The translations under genes and the position numbers were made by a program. The notes beneath the pieces are model-generated. The model worked only from the letters and a program-made list of their open reading frames with translations. It made no database searches and had not been told where the DNA came from. Shown here one piece after another: positions 58,227-64,000 of a DNA stretch of 64,000 bases (position 1 is the stretch's first letter; the number at the start of each line of letters is the position of its first letter). Origin of the DNA: Hanleya hanleyi (Eukaryota; Mollusca; Polyplacophora; Lepidopleurida; Hanleyidae); the NCBI GenBank assembly GCA_036873755.1, contig JAVTVY010045467.1:146459-210458 (forward strand), written 5' to 3'.

Positions 58227-61200
58227 CTAAATCCAACGGGCCACCTGTCCCTCCGGTTCCTTGAACCGCATGAGCCATCTCAGCGAGCCGCGATCGGTGC
58301 GAAGCAGGAACTTCCGCCCAAACAGGTAGTGTCGAAAGCATTTGACGAAATGCACAACAGCAAGTAGTTCTCTTCTCGTCACACAGTAGGCTCGTTCGGC
58401 CTTCGACAACACACGACTGGCGTATGCCACGACCTTCTCTTCTCCATCTATCACCTGTGACAAAACGGCCCCGATGCCATAGTTACTCGCGTCCGTGTCC
58501 AAAATGAAAGGGAGCTTAAAGTCTGGCATAGCAAGCACAGGCTCGGTTGTCAGCTTGTCTTTCAGGGTGTCGAAGGCTTGCTGCGCTGTGTTGTCCCATA
58601 TGAAGACTGTCTTCTTTTCAGTTAACTTATGCAGCGGCGCTGCAATGGTGGCAAAGTCCCGGATGAAACGTCGATAGTAGCTGCAGAGGCCCAGGAAGCT
58701 CCGAACCTCGGTCTGCGAAACGGGTGGAGGCCAGTCTCGCACAGCACGGATTTTCTGTGGGTCAGTTCCAATCCCATTCTGTGATACCACGTGGCCTAGA
58801 TACAGGACTTGTCGTGCCCCTATGACGCACTTGGATGGCTTGAGCTTAAGACCATGCTGTTTTAACCTCTCGAAGACCCCATCAAGACGCTGAATCATCT
58901 CGTCAAACGTCCGTCCAAAAACGATGATATCGTCAAGGTAGACGAGACACGTATCATAATGGAGTCCTGCTAGGATGGCTTCCATTAACCGCTCACAGGT
59001 CCCGGGCGCATTGCACAGCCCGAACGGCATAACTCGGAACTGGTACAGTCCTTTCCTGGTTGCAAAGGCTGTCTTGCATCTATCTTCGGGGGACACTTCA
59101 ACTTGCCAGTACCCTGACATTAAGTCAAGGGTACTCCACCAACTTGCACCTGCTAAAGAATCCAGAGAGTCGTCGATCCTCGGCAACGGGTAAGCATCCT
59201 TCTCTGTGATCTTGTTCAAAGCACGGTAATCAACGCAGAAGCGCATTTTCCCGTCCTTCTTTTTCACCAGAACTACCGGCGCTGACCAGGGTCCACTGGA
59301 TGGCTCGACCACTCCACGCTGTAACATGTCTTCAACTTGCTCATCGATCATTCCACGGGCGTGAATCGGCGGTCGCCTCGGCGGAATGCGGATGGGTGGT
59401 GCACTTCCAGTCTTTATGTGATGTTGTACCATCGTCGTTCGACCAAGATCAGTATCGTCCTTAGCGAACAGGTCAGTATATCGAGTGACCAAATCTTCTA
59501 CAGCCAGGGCTTGGTCTGTCTCTAGGCCTTCCCTGGATCGTCGAACCAGATCTGTAAGGTGGTCTGGACATGCGCTGGTCGGCACGGCGGGCCTCTGTCT
59601 ACTAGGTTTCGCACGGCTCGGCGTCGACGCTTCGGCCGCACTCGAAACTTGATCGTCCACTACTTCTACTTCACCCATACGGCCACAGAGTGTCCCGGCC
59701 TGGACTACAGTCGGATCTGAGGACAAGTTGAGAAACCTCAGGGTGACTTCGCAGTCACGGTCGACCTCGGTGAGAACCCTGGCCACCATGGCTCCTGTCT
59801 TCTGGGTAAACTGCGGTTCGTTTTCGATCATCCCTACCTCGCCTGGTAGGCCCCCACGAACTTTTCCTGTTACAACGGCTTCGGCTCCAGCAGGAATAGT
59901 CACAGTCTCGGTCACGGCTACACGGTAACAGCCTGCGCTCCCCACGACCTCGCATTGTATGTAGCGGCCACCATACTTGACCCTGTGGCGCTCCGTGTCG
60001 ATCTTGGTACAGTGGGTGCTGAGGAAGTCGTACCCTAGGAGAGCGTCCACTGTTAGATCTCCGACTATCATCTTCTGTGTTCGTGTGGTACCGTCTATAG
60101 TGATTTTAAAATCAGCTTCACCTTTCAGGGGCATCAGCGTACCGTCAGCCATACGAATACTAGCGTAAGATGGGCTACTCAAGGCTGGTCTGAGCCGCGG
60201 ACTCAGCTGCTGGTATACTTTCTCGCTCAGGAGGGAAATCGACGCCCCAGTGTCAACACAACACCACATCTTCACTGGTCCGATCTTGGCAGGTAAATAA
60301 AGTCCAGCTTCCCCGGAAGTATTAACTTTGGGAGGACTCTTGGGCGATTTCGGCGGTTTAGAGTCATCTGTTCTGGACACATCTGGACAGTCCGCCCGGT
60401 ATTGATCCTTTCTGCCGCACGACCAGCAAGCATTACTTCGTTCCCGATTCCCATACGTCCGTCGTTGACCTCTGGCGTATCTTGGTGGTTGTCGCTGTGG
60501 TTGAGGCTGAGACTTTCGCATTATTTCTTCCATCAATTCTTTGATCTGTTTTCTCAGGCGAGCTTCAGATTCTTCGTCATCCTCGGAGGTTGCAGCTATT
60601 CCCTCATCTTTACTAGGAACCGTGGACTTCGCGGTTGCCCAAGTCTTACGGCGTTGCGAGGACTTGAATGCTTCTACTTCTACAGCAGAGTGTACAGCTG
60701 CATCCAAGGTCTTCGGCCGCGTCTGCCACACAAGGAATCTTAGCTCGTCCCCAATAGCCTCCAAAAACTGATCCTTTGCCAAGGTATCCTGTACGTCATC
60801 TCCGGCCTCGGGATAAGCCTGTTGTGCAAGCCGAACTAATGCCTGAGCTAAGCCCGGAAGACCTTGTGACTTCTCTCGGTATCTGGATTTTAACTGCGTT
60901 TTGTACAAATCCAGTTGACTCGGCGGGGCAAACCGCTTCTCCAGGGCATCCCTCAATCGTCCATAGTCGGCACTCCCTGGTTCTGATTTCAAGCTGGCCA
61001 ACAGCTGCTGGGCAGATCCTCGGAGGGCGACGGCCAGATATTGACCCTGTTGTGAGTATGTCCATCCGTTGATAGCAGCACAGTGGTCGAAATGAGAGAG
61101 ATAATCCCGCAATGGCGACGTCCCATCATAGGTAGCTGCCTTTGCCGCCGTCAACATCGGCCGCCTCACCTCAATCACAGGGGTCGAGGTCTGTAATGGC

Positions 61201-61919
61201 TGCCTCCAGCTCATGGGCTCATCTCGTCCTCTCCTCGGCGGCGGTGGCGTTTGATCGCAATCCTGCTGCGATCCGGACATATATTCGGTTCGGCGGTAAT
61301 CATCAATCGTTTCGGCAGCCCCACAACTCGCATTCGGCTCGGCGGCGTCGTTTTCAGTGTCCGGTCGTCTGATCGCCTCTCTTTCCTGAATCTGACTGGC
61401 ATTGATTCTGGACATCTGGATCGCTATCACCGATACAGTCCTGGCCATATACCCCATGGTTTGTCGTAGCTCGGCAATCTCTTCCATCATCTGTACGGTC
61501 GAATCGTCGTCACGGTGTTCGTAACGGCCCCCGAGACCGTGGTTATCAGAACCAGAGTCTTTAGGGGCTCGATAACTTCCATTCTCGTCGGGCAACGTCT
61601 GCCACAAAGGTATCGGCGACAGGTCAGCTGGGGGAGCCGGCAGAACTGCGTCTAGTTCTACTGTGGACAGGTCTAGCAAATCCACTCTCTTCGGTGTCTC
61701 AAGCGCTGATCGTCCGGTCCCCAGTCCTCGTCGTGACTCTTCTCGGTCCCTTGGAGTTGGCATTGTGGACAGCTGCCGCTGGCTTCTCGTCCTCCCTGAC
61801 GGTGAGTGGCTGTCCGCTGGACGTAGTTCGGCGCCCACACCTCCAATAGTCATCATGCTTGGGTTTCTGGTTTCTTCCCAGCGTGGTCCCTTCTCCATCG
61901 GTTTCCCGGTGTTGGCCAT
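58227..61919 (-). CDS. gag-pol: Gypsy Gag-protease-RT-RNase H
   Basis: 1230 codons from ATG at 61919. Gag capsid-like helices about residues 250-430 ('PLRDYLSHFDHCAAINGW'). Zinc knuckle about 497-511 'CWSCGRKDQYRADC', in which the usual His is replaced. Protease 'CVDTGASISLLS' about 555. RT 'FCVDYRALNKIT', 'STLDLMSGYWQVEV', 'MPFGLCNAPGTCERLM' and catalytic 'YLDDIIVFG' about 994. RNase H 'DTDASNYGIGAVLS' about 1142 and 'TRRELLAVVHF', with 'RTDRGSLRWL' where TDHGSL is usual. The frame ends at TAG within 'ARWI'. The start codon abuts the primer-binding site. Gag and Pol share one frame. Confidence 0.92.
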   Translation of the reverse strand: MANTGKPMEKGPRWEETRNPSMMTIGGVGAELRPADSHSPSGRTRSQRQLSTMPTPRDREESRRGLGTGRSALETPKRVDLLDLSTVELDAVLPAPPADLSPIPLWQTLPDENGSYRAPKDSGSDNHGLGGRYEHRDDDSTVQMMEEIAELRQTMGYMARTVSVIAIQMSRINASQIQEREAIRRPDTENDAAEPNASCGAAETIDDYRRTEYMSGSQQDCDQTPPPPRRGRDEPMSWRQPLQTSTPVIEVRRPMLTAAKAATYDGTSPLRDYLSHFDHCAAINGWTYSQQGQYLAVALRGSAQQLLASLKSEPGSADYGRLRDALEKRFAPPSQLDLYKTQLKSRYREKSQGLPGLAQALVRLAQQAYPEAGDDVQDTLAKDQFLEAIGDELRFLVWQTRPKTLDAAVHSAVEVEAFKSSQRRKTWATAKSTVPSKDEGIAATSEDDEESEARLRKQIKELMEEIMRKSQPQPQRQPPRYARGQRRTYGNRERSNACWSCGRKDQYRADCPDVSRTDDSKPPKSPKSPPKVNTSGEAGLYLPAKIGPVKMWCCVDTGASISLLSEKVYQQLSPRLRPALSSPSYASIRMADGTLMPLKGEADFKITIDGTTRTQKMIVGDLTVDALLGYDFLSTHCTKIDTERHRVKYGGRYIQCEVVGSAGCYRVAVTETVTIPAGAEAVVTGKVRGGLPGEVGMIENEPQFTQKTGAMVARVLTEVDRDCEVTLRFLNLSSDPTVVQAGTLCGRMGEVEVVDDQVSSAAEASTPSRAKPSRQRPAVPTSACPDHLTDLVRRSREGLETDQALAVEDLVTRYTDLFAKDDTDLGRTTMVQHHIKTGSAPPIRIPPRRPPIHARGMIDEQVEDMLQRGVVEPSSGPWSAPVVLVKKKDGKMRFCVDYRALNKITEKDAYPLPRIDDSLDSLAGASWWSTLDLMSGYWQVEVSPEDRCKTAFATRKGLYQFRVMPFGLCNAPGTCERLMEAILAGLHYDTCLVYLDDIIVFGRTFDEMIQRLDGVFERLKQHGLKLKPSKCVIGARQVLYLGHVVSQNGIGTDPQKIRAVRDWPPPVSQTEVRSFLGLCSYYRRFIRDFATIAAPLHKLTEKKTVFIWDNTAQQAFDTLKDKLTTEPVLAMPDFKLPFILDTDASNYGIGAVLSQVIDGEEKVVAYASRVLSKAERAYCVTRRELLAVVHFVKCFRHYLFGRKFLLRTDRGSLRWLMRFKEPEGQVARWI

Positions 61920-61935
61920 CCCACCGCTGCCGCCA
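61919..61935 (-). other. Primer-binding site, tRNA-Leu type
   Basis: Minus strand TGGCGGCAGCGGTGGGA, two bases after the 5' LTR end. It complements the 3' end of animal tRNA-Leu (TCCCACCGCTGCCACCA, from memory) with one mismatch. Its last base is the A of the gag ATG. Confidence 0.7.
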
Positions 61936-61937
61936 GT

Positions 61938-63886
61938 TGTGGCGTTCGAGCGGTCAGAAAACCTCTATCCTTGCGGTGTACACGAGACTTGAGGCGGCCT
62001 GGTCTCAGGCCCCTGTGACAAATTGTCAGGCTGATGTGAACGCAGTCTCGTATGACTGGAATTGGCCAACGAGGAAGGTCCGATTCAACCTGTCACCTTG
62101 TCTGGATCGAGGAGGTAGGATGGGAGGGACCTGTAGAAACAACCAAGGCAATAATAAAGTAATAATATTGTATTCTGCTATGTACACAACTCTGTACGCG
62201 CACAATACCTGTAATAAAGATCCCTACTCTAGAGGTAGTTATCGTTAAGTGTTATCTTTATCCTAAGAGAAAGAAGAATAATATACAATATATACATGAG
62301 ACCCTATCTATGACGCGTCACTGCCCAGTCTCGTCCAGACTGGCTCTCGTCGTGGTATGGTACGGCGTCTCAGGTTCCTCTCCGGTCGTAGGCGTAGCCC
62401 CGTACTCTATGGAACGTCTACCGTGTCTAAGGTTACACGGCCCAGTTCATTTAAGCGTTATTAATCGTCTCTGGAATCCTCTCCGTATCACTGCCTCTCC
62501 TAGCAGTAGCCCTTCGGCGGCGTCGGCCCGTACGGCACACCACAGCGTCTTCGGCGGCAGCCCCTTTCCGCTCGGCAGACCTCACGTCTTCGGCGACCCG
62601 AATTCGGCGGCCCGATTTCGGCGGCGACCCCTTTCGGCTCGGCAGACTTCACGTCTTCGGCGGCCCGACTTCGGCGACCCGTCTTCGGCTCGGCAGACCT
62701 CACGTCTTCGGCGACCCGTCTTCGGCTCGGCACACTTCACGTCTTCGGCGACTCGACTTCGGCCCTCACGGCGTTGACCCAAGGACGAGTTAATAGGCTC
62801 AGATTGTCTGCATATATATGTGGTAATAATGCCCTGGTCTCGGGGGCGTATTATTACCTTACAGTGTAATGTCAATTAATATCAATGATTTGTAATAGAA
62901 TTCAAAGACTTGCGGCAAAGCATAATTCTAGCCCTGCGGCAGTGTAAATATGTACAGTGGATGTAAGCTTGTGTTATCAGTTACTCCTAGCCGAGGCCTG
63001 TGAGTAACTAGTGTAGGTGAGTGTGATTAGATCTATTCCGTCCCGAAGGTCGACGATCTTGTATGTGAGCAAGTATATGTAATCATGTAAAATGGTATCC
63101 GTGTGATGGGCTGCAGTGTGGGATATTTGGTGCTCTGTATTTCCCGTCGATGGACATCTCGTCTTCAGATACTGTGCGTGTTAGTATCTTATCCCCGTCT
63201 GGCGGTTCGTCTCGTCATCAGATACTGTGCGTGTTAGTATCAATTATCCCCAAGCTATGGCTCAGCTCTCGGCTTTCCAACCCTTCGGCGGATGGTTCGG
63301 CGCTGTTTCGGCAGTCAATTCGGCACTTTCGGCACATTCGGCGCATTTGCGGCGATCCTGTCTCTGTGCTCTACCGCACGATGTTTACCCGCCGATTGTC
63401 TGAGACAGAATGCCGAACGTCCATTCTCTGCGTCTTATATAGGCTCTGGCTCCCAGAATCCATTGCGCGCCCAAACATGGCAGCCCCCATAAAGCGAAAG
63501 TATAGACTCAGGCGGTGTTGGATTTCGTGTCAGATCAACAGAGTTCGAATTCTCTCGCCCGGTTTCGATGCAAGATGCGGGTCAGGGATATGTACACGTC
63601 CCTCGCTGAAAGTTTCAGCGCACAGTTAATACAGGTAAGTCGAATATCCACCATTATCGGTCCATTTACAATGCTATTTAAAATGTCAGCGTAGAGCGAA
63701 AATGACATTCTCCAGGTCACGGGCATTTTCGTCAGACTACCCACGCCTTCGAAAACACGACGCCCTCGTCGTGGAGCTCGGCACAGCTACCAATCACAGG
63801 TGAGTAGAATGAACACGCAGTCTTTTCTCCGAAAGTGTAGATAGTCCACAGTATAATAACAAAGGCTTCAATATGGTTGAATTACA
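61938..63886 (-). repeat. 5' LTR
   Basis: Direct copy of 54437-56364, about 1.95 kb. TATA at 63434-63441. Very long sequence between the predicted transcription start and the PBS (about 1.4 kb). Confidence 0.88.
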
Positions 63887-64000
63887 TCAGACGTTCCTCC
63901 CAGCGGTCTGCTGGGTCATCACTAAAGGAGGAGACATCAGGTCCCTGCTTCACGGCACTGACCAAACACTGCCGAATTACATTAATCCCGATAACGCGCG
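63887..64000 (-). mobile_element. 3' internal end of a second gypsy element
   Basis: Identical in arrangement to 56365-56480: purine tract, spacer 'CATCAGGTCCCTGCTTCACG', integrase stop and the last integrase codons. The 5' LTR is therefore also the 3' LTR of another copy that continues past the window. Confidence 0.85.

Larger units (their letters stand above)
54437..63886 (-). mobile_element. Ty3/gypsy LTR retrotransposon, full length
   Basis: Direct LTRs at 54437-56364 and 61938-63886, each ending TGTGGCG... and ...AATTACA on the plus strand. The internal region holds PBS, a fused gag-PR-RT-RNaseH-IN frame and a purine-rich tract, all on the minus strand. LTRs differ by roughly two to three dozen substitutions plus a small indel by eye, so the insertion is not brand new. 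Its left flank is the satellite module; the right flank is another element's internal region, not host DNA. Confidence 0.92.

Overview
This is a repeat-dominated stretch of an animal nuclear genome, most likely a marine mollusc and possibly a gastropod. The evidence is indirect. Mobile elements belong to animal families, the coding style is eukaryotic, and the window holds a tRNA-derived SINE with a Meta-type core. It also holds SINE/LINE-like tails ending in 'CTGAAATATTGCTGAACGCGACGTTAAA' style text, and many copies of an 'AGGGGAGATAACT' motif that I associate with mollusc repeats. I see no convincing intact host gene; almost every coding segment belongs to, or derives from, a mobile element.

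Layout. (1) 1-7183: an older, imperfect 7.2-kb palindrome cut by the left window edge, with a broken zinc-finger gene at each outer end and several insertions visible in only one arm. (2) 8020-8850: a ~145-bp satellite with CTCF-like boxes. (3) 9151-13413: a nearly complete Penelope-like element (PLE, minus strand) in which a GIY-YIG endonuclease lies upstream of the reverse transcriptase and a CxC segment lies between them. This is the Naiad-type permuted order; a 5'-truncated tandem copy forms a pseudo-LTR. (4) 13530-31155: a 17.6-kb palindrome centred on a small hairpin at about 21323. From the outside inward each arm carries 154-bp, ~172-bp and ~178-bp tandem repeats, a CAC/GTG microsatellite, two paralogous three-finger C2H2 genes (A and B, transcribed away from the centre, each with a TATA box and a MEF2-type site) and a 29-bp minisatellite. 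A PLE fragment interrupts one arm; another PLE fragment and a 2.9-kb transposon with 9-bp target duplications interrupt the other. (5) 31.2-53 kb: mostly AT-rich sequence without recognisable genes, with further PLE fragments, a MITE, a SINE and a decayed Ty3/gypsy remnant. (6) 53170-54436: a third, single-arm copy of the outer palindrome module. (7) 54437-63886: a Ty3/gypsy LTR retrotransposon on the minus strand inserted into that module, with ~1.9-kb LTRs, a tRNA-Leu-like primer site and one long gag-pol frame broken by two TAG codons. Its 5' LTR is followed by the 3' end of another internal region, so elements are probably arrayed head to tail.

How it fits together. The palindromes preserve two copies of every locus, so one-arm insertions can be delimited exactly with their target duplications. 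This gives an order of events: gene B acquired a 16-bp duplication before arm duplication or homogenisation, and gene A copies and mobile insertions diverged afterwards. The unknown core is the palindromic unit with its zinc-finger genes. From memory of related proteins, their C-terminal domain may be the orphan N-terminal module of large virus-type DNA polymerase B ORFs, but this needs a search.
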